Of a stretch of 54,541 bases of DNA, positions 43,399 to 54,142 are shown piece after piece. Below the pieces are notes generated by a model that had not been told where the DNA came from, did no database searches, and was given only the letters and a program-made list of their open reading frames with translations. Position numbers and translations under genes: made by a program. Location: assembly GCA_024235755.1 (NCBI GenBank), contig JACKLV010000018.1, positions 1-54,541 of the forward strand, written 5' to 3'. The stretch is from Burkholderiales bacterium (GTDB taxonomy: Bacteria; Pseudomonadota; Gammaproteobacteria; Burkholderiales; Nitrosomonadaceae). Within the stretch, counting starts at the first letter, position 1. Each line of letters opens with the position of its first letter.

Positions 43399-43788
43399 AT
43401 GGCGACGCGACTGAATAATCCGGATTATATGAAGTTCCCGATGCAAATCGGGGAAAACGGTGCGGTTACGAGCAACCGCCAGCACCATGTCCGCGAACAA
43501 ATCGAACAGGTGCTGTTCACCGATGCCGGGGAGCGCTGGTATCGCCCCGAATTCGGCGCCGGGGTGCGTGCACTGGTATTCGAACCGAACAGCCCGGCAA
43601 TATGGGAGATTACCAAAAAACGGCTGTCCGCGTCCCTTAATGAAGCGCTGGCGGGAGAAGTCGCGCCGGCAAGTCTGGAAGTGAACGTGACCGGCGAGGG
43701 CGAAAAACTGTTCATTACCATTGCGTATACTTTGGCGACGCTGAATCATTCAGAACAGCTGGAATTTGTTGTCGGAGGAGATCAATAA
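43399..43788 (+). CDS. gp25-like baseplate protein (Afp9-like)
   Basis: 129 aa. FPMQIGENGAVTSNRQHHVREQIEQVLFT, then ERWYRPEFGAGVRALVFEP and a C-terminal strand/helix: gp25/W family that starts sheath assembly on the baseplate. Cited segments are partial. Confidence 0.92.
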   Translation: MATRLNNPDYMKFPMQIGENGAVTSNRQHHVREQIEQVLFTDAGERWYRPEFGAGVRALVFEPNSPAIWEITKKRLSASLNEALAGEVAPASLEVNVTGEGEKLFITIAYTLATLNHSEQLEFVVGGDQ

Positions 43789-45195
43789 ATGGCAGAGCAA
43801 CCGTCATCCCAACTATTTTTCGCCGATGGCTGCAGCGACTGCGGTTATCGTCAGGTAGAACTCCCGGATCCATTGCCCCCTGTCGGGGATGATTTCGATT
43901 GGCTGGTGCGCGATTACGACGGATTCCGCTTGTTTATGCTGGAGGAACTGGCGGCGCGTTTTCCGGAGCGCCGGCGCTGGACACCGGCCGATATGGAAGT
44001 GGTGATTGTTGAAACCTTGTCGGTCGTTTTGGATCAACTGTCCGATATGCTCGATCGTGTACAGGCCGAAGCCTTTCTTGAAACGGCGCGGCGTCCTGAA
44101 TCGGTGCGGCGGTTGCTGGAAATGATTGGTTATGATGCCGTCAATCTGGCCGGTTCCGAGGCAAAAATTCCCGATGCTACAGGCGCTGCAAGCGAGGATG
44201 AAGCGACGCGAAGAACGCGTTTGCAGACATTTTACCTGGCGTTACAGCAGTATCGTTCGGATTATCAGGACGCCATTGATGAAATGACGCCCGCACAACA
44301 GGCGAATTTCCAGGTATTTATCGATAATCCTGCGGGCGCGCCTTTGGCTGCACTTGATGCGGTTCAGCTTTTTCTTGATAACGCACCCGAGTTTGTCACG
44401 CGTGCGCGTAACGACGCCTTGCACAATTATTGGGCACTGTATCCGTATGCGATGGAAAAAGCGCGTGCATCAGGACCGCGCGCCATCCATACACAAAAGC
44501 GGATGGTGACCGAGGGCGATTATGCGGAAAGACTGGAAGATCATCCGCTGGTGCTGCGCGCACATGCGTATAGCCGTTGGACAGGGTCGTGGAACACCAT
44601 TTATGCGGCGATGGTAATGATAGAAAATATAACGCTGGATGTCCCGCTGACAGCAGGAAGTGTGGGTGGTGTCGGCAATCTCGAGCTGTTACAGACAGGT
44701 ATCGATCAATTTAATCAGCAACATGAACTGGGTGACGTGGATTGGGCCATAGAACCGACGCCGCGTATTATTTTGCGTCCATATCTTGACGCCTACAGAA
44801 TGGCGGCGCAGGAAGTTTTTCTGCAGGATGCGCGGTTTGCCGGTATTAATATTTCACTTTCCGTGCGGGTGGCCAATAATTATTTTCAGTCAGAAATTCG
44901 ACATGCCATTATCCGGTTGCTTAGCACGGCGTTGGGTGGATTTTTTGCGCCGGGCAGACTGGCTTTCGGCGAGGATCTGCATGCCGGCGATATTATTGAA
45001 ACCGTGATGAAAATCGATGGTGTGGAAGCGGTATGCCTGAACCGTTTTAAGCGTGTCGGAAAACGTTATCCAAACCAGGCTGATGCAGGCCGTATTCGTC
45101 TGGACGGTCTGGAAATCGCTACGTGTAACAACGATTCACAAAATCCGGGACTGGGTATTTTGCGTGTGGTGCTGCATGGAGGTCAACGCGGATGA
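43789..45195 (+). CDS. eCIS baseplate assembly protein, small subunit
   Basis: 468 aa. N-terminal CSDCGYR, then FDWLVRDYDGFRLFMLEEL and the baseplate-specific FLETARRPESVRRLLEMIGYD. Ends with a J-like domain (HAIIRLLSTALGGFFAPGRL). Pairs with the next gene as the two wedge proteins. ATGA overlap with the next gene. Confidence 0.85.
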   Translation: MAEQPSSQLFFADGCSDCGYRQVELPDPLPPVGDDFDWLVRDYDGFRLFMLEELAARFPERRRWTPADMEVVIVETLSVVLDQLSDMLDRVQAEAFLETARRPESVRRLLEMIGYDAVNLAGSEAKIPDATGAASEDEATRRTRLQTFYLALQQYRSDYQDAIDEMTPAQQANFQVFIDNPAGAPLAALDAVQLFLDNAPEFVTRARNDALHNYWALYPYAMEKARASGPRAIHTQKRMVTEGDYAERLEDHPLVLRAHAYSRWTGSWNTIYAAMVMIENITLDVPLTAGSVGGVGNLELLQTGIDQFNQQHELGDVDWAIEPTPRIILRPYLDAYRMAAQEVFLQDARFAGINISLSVRVANNYFQSEIRHAIIRLLSTALGGFFAPGRLAFGEDLHAGDIIETVMKIDGVEAVCLNRFKRVGKRYPNQADAGRIRLDGLEIATCNNDSQNPGLGILRVVLHGGQRG

Positions 45196-48053
45196 ACTCG
45201 CTGACGGATAAAAAGGATTTGACACGCTGGAATCGTTCAGGATTAGGCCGATTCCGTTATGTGGATGGCAATGCCATAACATTCCTGGAAACGTTGCGTC
45301 TGGCGCAGCGCGATGCCTTCACGACGGGCGGAAAATTAAAATGGAAAGCGTTGGAGACCGCAATTCCACAATCGGTTGATGAAACACCTGAAGAACGGCA
45401 GGCGCGCTGGCTCCAGCAATATTATGCCGAACGCCGCGATTACGGATGGGAGATATTGCGCAGTTATGCCAGAGCGGCGCATATACTCGGCGAATATGTG
45501 GATGTCTACGCCAACGAATCATTTATCCGTACCGCAACGCAGTGGCAGAATATCCGCCGTCTGGTTGAAATGCTCGACTACCATCCGGCGCCGCCCGCAT
45601 CGGCGGAAACACCGATTGTGTTATTCGCCAAAACGGACAAGTCAGGCACCGTTGAAGCCGGGTTTGCATTTAAAAACAGTTCGGACGATGGCAGCAAGCC
45701 GTCCGTTTTTGAAACGTTGAGCGATCTGGACGTTGACGAACAACTCAATGAAATTCGCATCGAGGACTGGAATAAATCGCAGATCAATTTTATTTATGAT
45801 GACAGCACAAATTCCGCCGTTTTTCCCTTAAGCGAGCCGGTTGAGAATGTGTCGGTCGGTACTCTGGGCGTATTGCTGGTTGATACCGGTCTGCAGACAA
45901 AAGGACTGGCAGTAAAGGTCACCGAGATAGCGGGTCAGCAAATAAAGTTGCAGGGTGAAGACAAACCCGCCGGTTTTCCGCATGCGCTTAAACGGTATCA
46001 GGTCAGGCTGTTGTTGAAGCCGGATTTTAAACAAACGCCGAAAATCAACGGCGATGATGTTGTTATCCTGAAGCCTGATCATGGTCTGAGCGCGAAGGCC
46101 GTTGTCGCCTGGAAAGATGGCTATACCTGGATGGCGGCATTTGTAGAGGAAGTCCAGAATGATCGTGTGCGTTTGTCGCGCTCAGCACCCGCATCCGGTA
46201 CTGAACTGTATCTGACGGCTTTTTCTGAAGCGCGTGATATGACTGTGGCTGGCAGCGCTGTGCGTCGCGTTATCTTGCCATTAGTGGATTATCGGGAGCA
46301 GTGGGGACTGTTTGATGCGGATCTGCAAAAGATTAACAGTTATTCGACCCATAACGAGAGCGGTCAGCCTGTTTATACCTATAAAAATGGCAGCAGTTAT
46401 GACCTTGTTTATTATGTTCCAAAAGACAATGCATCAACCGCAGCAAAAATTGTAGCCACTGTTTTAACGAGCAAACCGCAAAACATTTTGCTCGAAGGCG
46501 ATCCCGGCGATCTTGCAACGGGCGACTGGATGATTTTACAGGATGGCAGCGACATTACTGCAGCCCGGATTGATGCATTGACCGAAAATGAAAAAGACTA
46601 TCAACTCAAGCTTTCCAGTGGATCGTTTAGCGGCAGTGAAACGCTGTTCGGCAATTTTGAGGTTGAACTGCGTCCGTTGAATTATGCCATGAACGAAGAG
46701 CCGGCATTTCTGTTGCAACCGCAATACCGGTCTGATAGTCATTGTTTTTTGCCTGTGGCGCTGGAAGATTTTCCCGAACTGTTAACGATTGGCAGGTCGC
46801 TGATAGTCGAAGGGCGCAGCAGCGCGATGGAAGTGACCGTCAAGGATGTCGATGAATTAAACCGCCGGATCAAGATTGAACCGGCGATACCCGGCAGCGA
46901 ACTGACCGGAAGCGGGACGACGGATGACTATACCCGTTACTCCACAAAAATTTACGGCAATGTTGTTCAATCCGGTCATGGGGAAACACGCAAAGAAAAA
47001 ATACTGGGCTCCGGTGATGCAACGCAGACAAACCAGCAGTTTGATTTTGATGTCGAGAATGTCAGTTTTGTCACCGACCCGAATTTTACCAATGGTGTAC
47101 GCGCCGCGATTTCGATTCGGGTGGATAGCCGGACCTGGAAACAGGTTTCTACACTCAATGACTCCGAGCCGGAGGATATGCATTATGTCGTGAGGATGAA
47201 TGAGAACGGCACCTTGCAGATAGAATTTGGCGACGGCATTCATGGCCGCCGGTTACCGACCGGCAGCAATAATGTACGTATTGTATACCGGGTAGGCGGG
47301 GGGCTATCAGGCAACCTGGTCCCGTGCAGTTTGAAAAAAATCGTCAAACCCAGTTCGATTGTCGATTCAATACGCCAACCGATACCGTCCAGTGGTGGCA
47401 ACGATATGGAGTCGGGCGAATCGATGCGGGATAATGCGCCGGGTAGTATTTTAACGCTTGAGCGCGCGGTGTCACTTGCTGATTTTACACATCTGGCGAC
47501 GCGCTATAGCGGCGTGTGGCAAGCGCGCGCATACCAGCGGCAGGGATCTGTACAAAAAAACCGGATCAACATCGCGATCGTTCCTGCAGGCGGCGGTGAA
47601 CTCGGTGGACTTGGCGATGCATTAACGGCCTATTTTGATAGTCATTCGCTGCCCGGCGTCACGGTTAATGTTTTGCCGTTCGAATCGATCATTCTCGATC
47701 TCAAAATCACGATTCGTGTAAAAACGGATGAATTCGACCAGGACATTGTGACCGAAGATGTTCTGCAAGCGCTAAAAACAGCTTTCTCATTGAAAAATTC
47801 AAAACTGGGCTGTCCGCTTTATCTCAGCGCAGTGTTTAAAGTCGTTGAAGGAGTGACCGGGGTTGCAAACAGCCAGTGTGAAATCAATCCCGACGGGTTT
47901 TTCAATGCGGCGGGCAATCCGGTAATGCCAAGACAAGTAACCGAGGGTGTTGATGGCGCAATCAAACGCGTTTCCGTACATGACCAACAGGTGATTTACC
48001 TGGACAGCGAGGTGTCGGTAATCGATCTTACAACGCAGGCTTTTAGTTTATAG
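45192..48053 (+). CDS. eCIS baseplate J-like protein, large subunit
   Basis: 953 aa. J-like signature near residues 720-800: LKKIVKPSSIVDSI, GGNDMESGESMRDNAPGSI, LERAVSLADFTHLATRYSGVW, then FGDGIHGRRLPTGSNN just before. C-terminal half matches gpJ. Equivalent to Afp11/Pvc11, building the wedge of the baseplate. Confidence 0.88.
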   Translation: MNSLTDKKDLTRWNRSGLGRFRYVDGNAITFLETLRLAQRDAFTTGGKLKWKALETAIPQSVDETPEERQARWLQQYYAERRDYGWEILRSYARAAHILGEYVDVYANESFIRTATQWQNIRRLVEMLDYHPAPPASAETPIVLFAKTDKSGTVEAGFAFKNSSDDGSKPSVFETLSDLDVDEQLNEIRIEDWNKSQINFIYDDSTNSAVFPLSEPVENVSVGTLGVLLVDTGLQTKGLAVKVTEIAGQQIKLQGEDKPAGFPHALKRYQVRLLLKPDFKQTPKINGDDVVILKPDHGLSAKAVVAWKDGYTWMAAFVEEVQNDRVRLSRSAPASGTELYLTAFSEARDMTVAGSAVRRVILPLVDYREQWGLFDADLQKINSYSTHNESGQPVYTYKNGSSYDLVYYVPKDNASTAAKIVATVLTSKPQNILLEGDPGDLATGDWMILQDGSDITAARIDALTENEKDYQLKLSSGSFSGSETLFGNFEVELRPLNYAMNEEPAFLLQPQYRSDSHCFLPVALEDFPELLTIGRSLIVEGRSSAMEVTVKDVDELNRRIKIEPAIPGSELTGSGTTDDYTRYSTKIYGNVVQSGHGETRKEKILGSGDATQTNQQFDFDVENVSFVTDPNFTNGVRAAISIRVDSRTWKQVSTLNDSEPEDMHYVVRMNENGTLQIEFGDGIHGRRLPTGSNNVRIVYRVGGGLSGNLVPCSLKKIVKPSSIVDSIRQPIPSSGGNDMESGESMRDNAPGSILTLERAVSLADFTHLATRYSGVWQARAYQRQGSVQKNRINIAIVPAGGGELGGLGDALTAYFDSHSLPGVTVNVLPFESIILDLKITIRVKTDEFDQDIVTEDVLQALKTAFSLKNSKLGCPLYLSAVFKVVEGVTGVANSQCEINPDGFFNAAGNPVMPRQVTEGVDGAIKRVSVHDQQVIYLDSEVSVIDLTTQAFSL

Positions 48054-48062
48054 AGTTGAACG

Positions 48063-49634
48063 ATGGTTGACAAAGCGTATGACAAAATACTTTATCGAAT
48101 TGTCCCGGCGGTTTACCGCAATCGGGACAATTCGCAGTATGGCGGCAGTGGGGATCTGAAGAAATATTTCACCGGCAATGCGGTGTTGCTCAATCAGCTG
48201 CACGCGACGCTGGATCAATTGCTTGCCGATAATTTCCCGGATAACCCGCTGGATAATTCACTGGCGTGTCAGGACTGGCTGTTACCCTATTTTGCGGATT
48301 TGCTGGATGTGCGGCTGGTTTCTCCGCTGGTAAAAGGCCGCCGCGATGAAATTGCCAAAGCCATCCGCTGGCGGCAGAGAAAAGGGACGCTGCGTGTCGT
48401 TGAAGAAGTGGCCGAATCGATTGCGCAACTCGAAGTGGTATTGCACGAAGGCTGGAAGCGTGTCGCCATGACGCCGCGAATTGACGCGCCGCTTATTCCG
48501 GAAACACTTTATGGTTTCAGTAAAACCGTGCCTGCGCAACCGCCGTCAATTGCGTCCCGTCATCCCGATTTGCCAGCCGTTACGCCGAATTTCCGCTGTC
48601 CTTCCGGCGCCGTTTCATCCAGCACCAGTAATCCGGCTGCGCAGCAAAGTGAAATCGATGGCGATGTCCGGGTATGGCGTCAGGTGAGTTTTCATGGCGC
48701 GCCATGCAACCCTGGCAGCTATGAAGATGTTTCCCGCCGCACCGTGGATTTTCGTTGTGGAAACTGGCGGCACGGTCATTTTCATCCGGATCGTATTTTG
48801 CTCTATACCGTTCCGCCGGCCGGTTTTTTTCCTGCAAACATACAGACCGTGAACTGGTCGGAAGAACCCAGCGAAGCGTTTTTGAAACGCATTGATGTGA
48901 TAACCGAGGGAAATACCACAGTCTATCGTAATAAGACATTCGGTCGGGACAATTTCAATCCGGTTAATATTCGCAGGACGATCCAGCTTGGACAGGTTGC
49001 CGATGGTGTTGGTGATCCCGATTTTCATATCTGGCGCTTTGAAGGCGTCAATATACTCAATACGTTAGTGCTGGATTCTGGACGGGTGGAATTGGTGAAG
49101 TGCGCTGCACGAAAAGTTGAAGTGCACAGTATCGACAAAGTGTCTGCTGTGATTACGGCCAAAGACTGTTTGTTTAGACAGGTTCAGGCTGCACGCGGGC
49201 TGGTTAAGCTGGAGTATTGCACGGTTCTGGAGTCGACCTTGAGCGAGCATCTTTTTGCCAGCGATTGCATTTTTCTGGGACTGGTTCACCGGCATCACCT
49301 GCCCGATATGACTCCGCCGGTACGACACTGCGTCCGGTATTCACGTATCGCCAAGGATCAGGATGAAGGCGATATGCGATTGATTCATACCACGCGTGCT
49401 TTGCCGGTGATGTTTTCAACGAAATTTGGTGAACGGGGTTGTGGGGTATTGCATCCTGCGACTCCAGAAGCCATCGTGCACGGCGCGGAAGACGGCACCG
49501 AAATGGGCGCCTATCACGGCGATTATTTAAGTCTTCTGGCTGATGCAATTATTGAAAAACTCAACGATTATTTGCCGCTGGGTAAGGAAGCCGTGGTCAT
49601 CCCTGATACGCGTCTGCTGGATATACCTGAGTAG
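48063..49634 (+). CDS. gpI-like eCIS baseplate/tail protein
   Basis: 523 aa. N-terminal LYRIVPAVYRNRDNSQ and LACQDWLLPYFADLLDVRLV, then KAIRWRQRKGTLRVVEEVAE fit the P2 gpI (tail protein I) family, extended by a ~300-aa domain with strand-rich repeats (YCTVLESTLSEHLFASDCIFLG). Equivalent to Afp12-like wedge proteins. Confidence 0.8.
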   Translation: MVDKAYDKILYRIVPAVYRNRDNSQYGGSGDLKKYFTGNAVLLNQLHATLDQLLADNFPDNPLDNSLACQDWLLPYFADLLDVRLVSPLVKGRRDEIAKAIRWRQRKGTLRVVEEVAESIAQLEVVLHEGWKRVAMTPRIDAPLIPETLYGFSKTVPAQPPSIASRHPDLPAVTPNFRCPSGAVSSSTSNPAAQQSEIDGDVRVWRQVSFHGAPCNPGSYEDVSRRTVDFRCGNWRHGHFHPDRILLYTVPPAGFFPANIQTVNWSEEPSEAFLKRIDVITEGNTTVYRNKTFGRDNFNPVNIRRTIQLGQVADGVGDPDFHIWRFEGVNILNTLVLDSGRVELVKCAARKVEVHSIDKVSAVITAKDCLFRQVQAARGLVKLEYCTVLESTLSEHLFASDCIFLGLVHRHHLPDMTPPVRHCVRYSRIAKDQDEGDMRLIHTTRALPVMFSTKFGERGCGVLHPATPEAIVHGAEDGTEMGAYHGDYLSLLADAIIEKLNDYLPLGKEAVVIPDTRLLDIPE

Positions 49635-49682
49635 ACGCAGCGAGTATTAACAAATCATTTTGTTATTTACGGAATTTTGATT

Positions 49683-52600
49683 ATGAAAACACAACTGTCA
49701 CGAAACAGCTTTGATGCCAAAAAACGTTATTCCGGCATTTATCAGCAAATGGGCAGAATGCTCACCGATGCCGACTGGAACGAACTGACCGATCTTAGCA
49801 AAAACAGGCTGGCCGATGCATTAACCGACGTAATCGGCAGTGGTACGCCGCGTGAGCGGGGTCTGGTCAGGATTGCCGAAAATCCCGATGGCAGCAAAAG
49901 CTACGCATTGCAGTGGGGGTATTGCTATGTGGACGGCATTATTGCGCAGGTGCGCCCTGATCCTGCCGCAACGTTGACCGATCCAACCGGCATTGCATTT
50001 GAATATGAACATCAGGCGGATTTTCCGGGTGCGCCGGCGCTACCCGCAGGGGATTATCAGCTCTATGTCGATGTCTGGGAACGTACGGTTATTGCACTGG
50101 AAGATCAACAATTGCTCGATCCCGGCCTGCATGGCGCAGATACCTGTACCCGTACGCAAACCATGGCGCAGGTGAAATGGTGTGAAACCGGAGTAATACC
50201 AGAAAATGCCGCGCACAATCCACCGGTTGGCGAAGCGAAGCTGACACTGGAATTGCGCCAGGGCAGTACCGAGCCGGACCCCTGCGATCCCTGCGCAGAG
50301 GAGATTGCGCTACAGGACAAATTGGGAAATTACCTGTTTCGCGTTGAAGTGCATGATGTCCAATATAATGCAAGTGGTCAGCCTGAACGCGTTATCCTGA
50401 AATGGTCGTCTGAAAACGGTGCTGAGCAGTATGCTATTGGCGTTGAACCGACAGGTTTCAGTTCGGATAACTGGGTGTATGAATTTTTTGACGGGTTTCT
50501 TGATCCCGATGCAATTACGCCGGAAACCTATGACAGCGAAAAGCATCTGGGAAAACACCTGGCGACGGGTTTTACCCCGGTACGCGGTGAATTAACCAAA
50601 GGCTACCCGGATTCGGTACCGTCGGATTATACCGCTGTGCGCCGGTGGGACGGGTACTGCGAGCTTGAAAAAATAGCAGGCAACTGGACTTTGGTCGCTG
50701 GCGCGGATCGTGGCGTGGACTTGTCCACCGGTTCGAGTAGCGACGCGCATGGTCATGTCACTGAAGGCAGCACGGTGATAATCAATCACGATGTGATGAC
50801 GTTGACTGTCGAAATTGCCGACTTGCCGGTTCTGGCCGGTGACTTCTGGTATGCGGTTGTGCGGCAGGCCGTTAATGTGGCCGGAGATGTACTGTTGATT
50901 GATGAAGAACCCCGCGGCATTGTGCATCATTACATGACGCTTGGTAGTGTTATCGGCGGTGAGTTTGTTGCGTATGACAGTGATCAGTGCAAACGCTTTG
51001 AATTTCCGCCGCTGACCGATATTCTGGCAACAGATGTTTGTTACGACGGCAGCCAATGTGACAGTCTGTCAACCGCAAAAACAGTGCAGGATGCGATCGA
51101 TCAGTTGTGCCATTCGCGCGATCTGCGCTGGCATAACAAACATCTGCATGGCTGGGGGATAGTCTGTGGATTGATCGCACGCTGCGGACCCGATACGCAT
51201 TTTGATCCTGATGACGAAGACGGCGTAGCAGAACGGCGGGAAGTCAAGATAACTTCCGGCTATGCCATTACCTGTGAAGGCGATGATATCGTTCTTGAAT
51301 CCGAACGGATTATTGATCTGATACAGCGTATCGAAGCGCTGGAAGAACAGGGGACTCAGGTGCTAAAAGAGGGTAACGGCACGGTTTGCCTGCGTCTGGA
51401 ACGTGATGCTAACGGTCAACCCCAGGTTGAAGTCGAACCTTACGATTCAGAAAAGCATGCCGACAAATCCATGCTGGACGGTACCTTGCTCATGGATTTC
51501 TATCAGAAATGTATCGTGGATCTGGTGGAAGCGATTATGGCGGAGTTCAAGTTTCTGAACACCGACGAGCTGAATGAAGTTGAAAGCGGTACAAATGGAC
51601 CGGTTTCGATTGAGCGCAGAAAGCTGACGAGTTTTATCAACTTGATCGTTCAATTGTTCAATCAGGAGAATGGATCTTATGTGTTTCTGTCTCGTAAAGA
51701 GCATTTGATATTGCGTGACATTTACCTGAATTTAAGAAGTCTTTTGCAAAGTAAAACATTCTGCGCAATGTTTCAGGGGCAGGATTTTCCCGATTATCCG
51801 TTTGAGAAGACCGGGATGACGACCTATTTTGGCAAAAACCTGCATACTCGTATCCAATTGCGTCCATCCGGAGACCGGGTGTATACCTATGGCGGCACCG
51901 ATAATACCATCAATGTCTATAGTGTCGAGAAACAGGAACTGATACAGGTACTGGAAATGCCGTCCGCCGAGGGCGCCGAAGTGTCTGCAATCACCTTTTC
52001 ACAGGATGGCGCATTGCTGTATGCCGCTGCCAGCGTGCGCGGCATCGATTCGGTATTCGGGATAGCCCGCGTCAATGACAACCATGCCTGGGAAGAAATG
52101 ACGATTCTCTGCGACATTGAAATTACCGACATGCAAATGTCGCAAAAGGATAGAGGACTGATTTATGCGGTTGGTTATGGCAAGGGGCTTTTTTATCTGC
52201 GCCCCGAAGTACTGATGGATCAGGAAAAACCCCGGCCAGAGCCCGTTTACGCATTTAACGCAGTCGGCCATATGGCCATTGACAGCCAGGCGGCGCTTGC
52301 CTATTGCACGGGTGCGTCAAAAGACATGGATCCGGATCGCTACGACCGGATATTTATTTGCAACCTCAACATCGACGGTCAGCAGGTGCAGAATCCGCAG
52401 ACGTTGTCTTTGACGGATGAAAGCGGCCAGACATTGTCCGGAACTGATGGTTTAACCGTGAGCCAGAAAAGCGGTCGTGAGTCTGGGCGGTTGTATGTCG
52501 TTGTCGATGGTCCCAACGGCGCCGATAACAAACGGCTTTTGACCTATAATTTGCCGATTGGTGATAACAATCAGCCCGTCTCGACGCTGGATATCGAGAA

Positions 52601-54140
52601 TACAGCCGTCAGTCTTGCCTATCACCAGGAATCGAAACAGGTATTACTGGCGATGGAAGATGGCTATCGTATTCAGACAGTCGATGAAAATGGCAAGAAA
52701 ACCAATGTGTTCCGTGTGCCGGTCCAGATCCAGCCGACAGATGTGCGGGTCGATCCAGGTAGCGGTCAGATTTATGCCCTGAATTATATCAGCAATACCG
52801 TGAGCGTGATTCCTGCCAAAGCGCTCGATGTGACCGACGCATTTCTGCAGCAACTCGCACAATACCGTCAGGAAGTGTTGCGCGTATTTTATGCCTTGTT
52901 CGGTGGTTTGTTGCAATACCTGAAAGACTGCTTCTGCGATCATCTGCTGGTGAAATGCCCTGCCTGTGATGACGAAGATGTGATTTATCTTGCAACCGTC
53001 GAGGTGCGCGATAATAAAGTTTATAACATCTGCAATTTTGACAAGCGCAAGTATGTGAAATCGTTCCCGACCATGGAGTACTGGTTCTCGATTGTTCCCG
53101 TCTGGCCGTTGCTGAAAACGGCGGTGGGAAGACTGTGCTGTTCGATTTTACCGGACTTCTTTGCCAGGCAGGAAGATAATGTAATTAAACCCATACCGGC
53201 AATCGGTTCTGCGCAAACGGTAACAAATCGAGTCAGCGCAAATACCGCAAGAAAAAGCGTGCAGACCTATCAGCGCACCGATATCAGAGCGGGACTCAGA
53301 AACCAGGTTAAAACAACGCAGTTTATCGGTCAATTGGCGACTGATCGTGCTGTTGCGCTGGCTGATACCGGCCGCCGTAAAAATATCGGGGTGCGCAAAC
53401 AGGCGTTGCTGCAAAGTGATGTCAATGATGCGATCAAGGAATTGAATAACAATCAGGTCGAAGTAGCCGCGATAAAAAAATACGATGCCAATAATGCCGG
53501 TGTATATCTGACTGAATTCAACCAGACTCCGCAACGTATCGATCCGGGCAGTAAAGTCACGTTGTACCAGAAAGATGGCAAAGTGGCTTTTTATATCATT
53601 GAAAAACCCGTAGCGGGGATCACGGCAACACTACCTGAAAATGTCAAGGCTGAGTTGCGGGATTTTGAAGCGCGAAAACAGGCGCTGGCCGATTTTGACG
53701 CACTCAATGCCGAGTTAGCCAAGGTTGAAACACGGCGGGGTGATTTGGCAGCGTTTGATGCGGTCAGAGCAGAAATCGACATTCTGAAGTCTGAAAAGCT
53801 TGCTGTCGAGGAAGAGCTTGCTGCACTCAAAGTACAGGTTGAATCCATTCAATCAGTGCGTGACACGTTATCAGCGGATCTGGTGGAACTGGATAAGAAT
53901 CTGTTGGAAGCGCGCAAGCTGCAGCAAGACATTAGGCTGGAAGTGAATAAGATCCGTCCAGTAGCTACGCTTTCCGAGGTAACGCCACAAATTGAGGCGG
54001 ATCTGAACAGCCTTGGTATCAGGACGATAGAGGATCTGGCTGTTTCAGATGCATCCAAATTGACAACATTGAGAAGCATTAACGCAACCATGGCCAGAAA
54101 ACTTATTTCCGGCGCTAACTTACTGATTGGCAGGGTTTAA
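49683..54140 (+). CDS. 1485-aa DUF6519 / beta-propeller / HhH protein of the eCIS particle
   Basis: ATG 49683; an upstream TTG (49677) would add two residues. Domains: DUF6519 at the N-terminus (SFDAKKRYSGIYQQMGRMLTDADWNE in part, about 1-110); long strand-rich region; a helical part near 560-700; a YVTN/WD-like propeller at about 712-1050 (DRVYTYGGTDNTINVYS; ITFSQDGALLYAAAS; LNYISNTVSVIPAKALD); cysteine cluster CPACDDED; a Leu/Glu coiled coil about 1320-1415; and a terminal helix-hairpin-helix (LNSLGIRTIEDLAVSDASK). DUF6519 proteins occur at eCIS baseplates, and the size and propeller suggest a peripheral fibre or receptor-contact protein (inference). Confidence 0.8.
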   Translation: MKTQLSRNSFDAKKRYSGIYQQMGRMLTDADWNELTDLSKNRLADALTDVIGSGTPRERGLVRIAENPDGSKSYALQWGYCYVDGIIAQVRPDPAATLTDPTGIAFEYEHQADFPGAPALPAGDYQLYVDVWERTVIALEDQQLLDPGLHGADTCTRTQTMAQVKWCETGVIPENAAHNPPVGEAKLTLELRQGSTEPDPCDPCAEEIALQDKLGNYLFRVEVHDVQYNASGQPERVILKWSSENGAEQYAIGVEPTGFSSDNWVYEFFDGFLDPDAITPETYDSEKHLGKHLATGFTPVRGELTKGYPDSVPSDYTAVRRWDGYCELEKIAGNWTLVAGADRGVDLSTGSSSDAHGHVTEGSTVIINHDVMTLTVEIADLPVLAGDFWYAVVRQAVNVAGDVLLIDEEPRGIVHHYMTLGSVIGGEFVAYDSDQCKRFEFPPLTDILATDVCYDGSQCDSLSTAKTVQDAIDQLCHSRDLRWHNKHLHGWGIVCGLIARCGPDTHFDPDDEDGVAERREVKITSGYAITCEGDDIVLESERIIDLIQRIEALEEQGTQVLKEGNGTVCLRLERDANGQPQVEVEPYDSEKHADKSMLDGTLLMDFYQKCIVDLVEAIMAEFKFLNTDELNEVESGTNGPVSIERRKLTSFINLIVQLFNQENGSYVFLSRKEHLILRDIYLNLRSLLQSKTFCAMFQGQDFPDYPFEKTGMTTYFGKNLHTRIQLRPSGDRVYTYGGTDNTINVYSVEKQELIQVLEMPSAEGAEVSAITFSQDGALLYAAASVRGIDSVFGIARVNDNHAWEEMTILCDIEITDMQMSQKDRGLIYAVGYGKGLFYLRPEVLMDQEKPRPEPVYAFNAVGHMAIDSQAALAYCTGASKDMDPDRYDRIFICNLNIDGQQVQNPQTLSLTDESGQTLSGTDGLTVSQKSGRESGRLYVVVDGPNGADNKRLLTYNLPIGDNNQPVSTLDIENTAVSLAYHQESKQVLLAMEDGYRIQTVDENGKKTNVFRVPVQIQPTDVRVDPGSGQIYALNYISNTVSVIPAKALDVTDAFLQQLAQYRQEVLRVFYALFGGLLQYLKDCFCDHLLVKCPACDDEDVIYLATVEVRDNKVYNICNFDKRKYVKSFPTMEYWFSIVPVWPLLKTAVGRLCCSILPDFFARQEDNVIKPIPAIGSAQTVTNRVSANTARKSVQTYQRTDIRAGLRNQVKTTQFIGQLATDRAVALADTGRRKNIGVRKQALLQSDVNDAIKELNNNQVEVAAIKKYDANNAGVYLTEFNQTPQRIDPGSKVTLYQKDGKVAFYIIEKPVAGITATLPENVKAELRDFEARKQALADFDALNAELAKVETRRGDLAAFDAVRAEIDILKSEKLAVEEELAALKVQVESIQSVRDTLSADLVELDKNLLEARKLQQDIRLEVNKIRPVATLSEVTPQIEADLNSLGIRTIEDLAVSDASKLTTLRSINATMARKLISGANLLIGRV

Positions 54141-54142
54141 AC

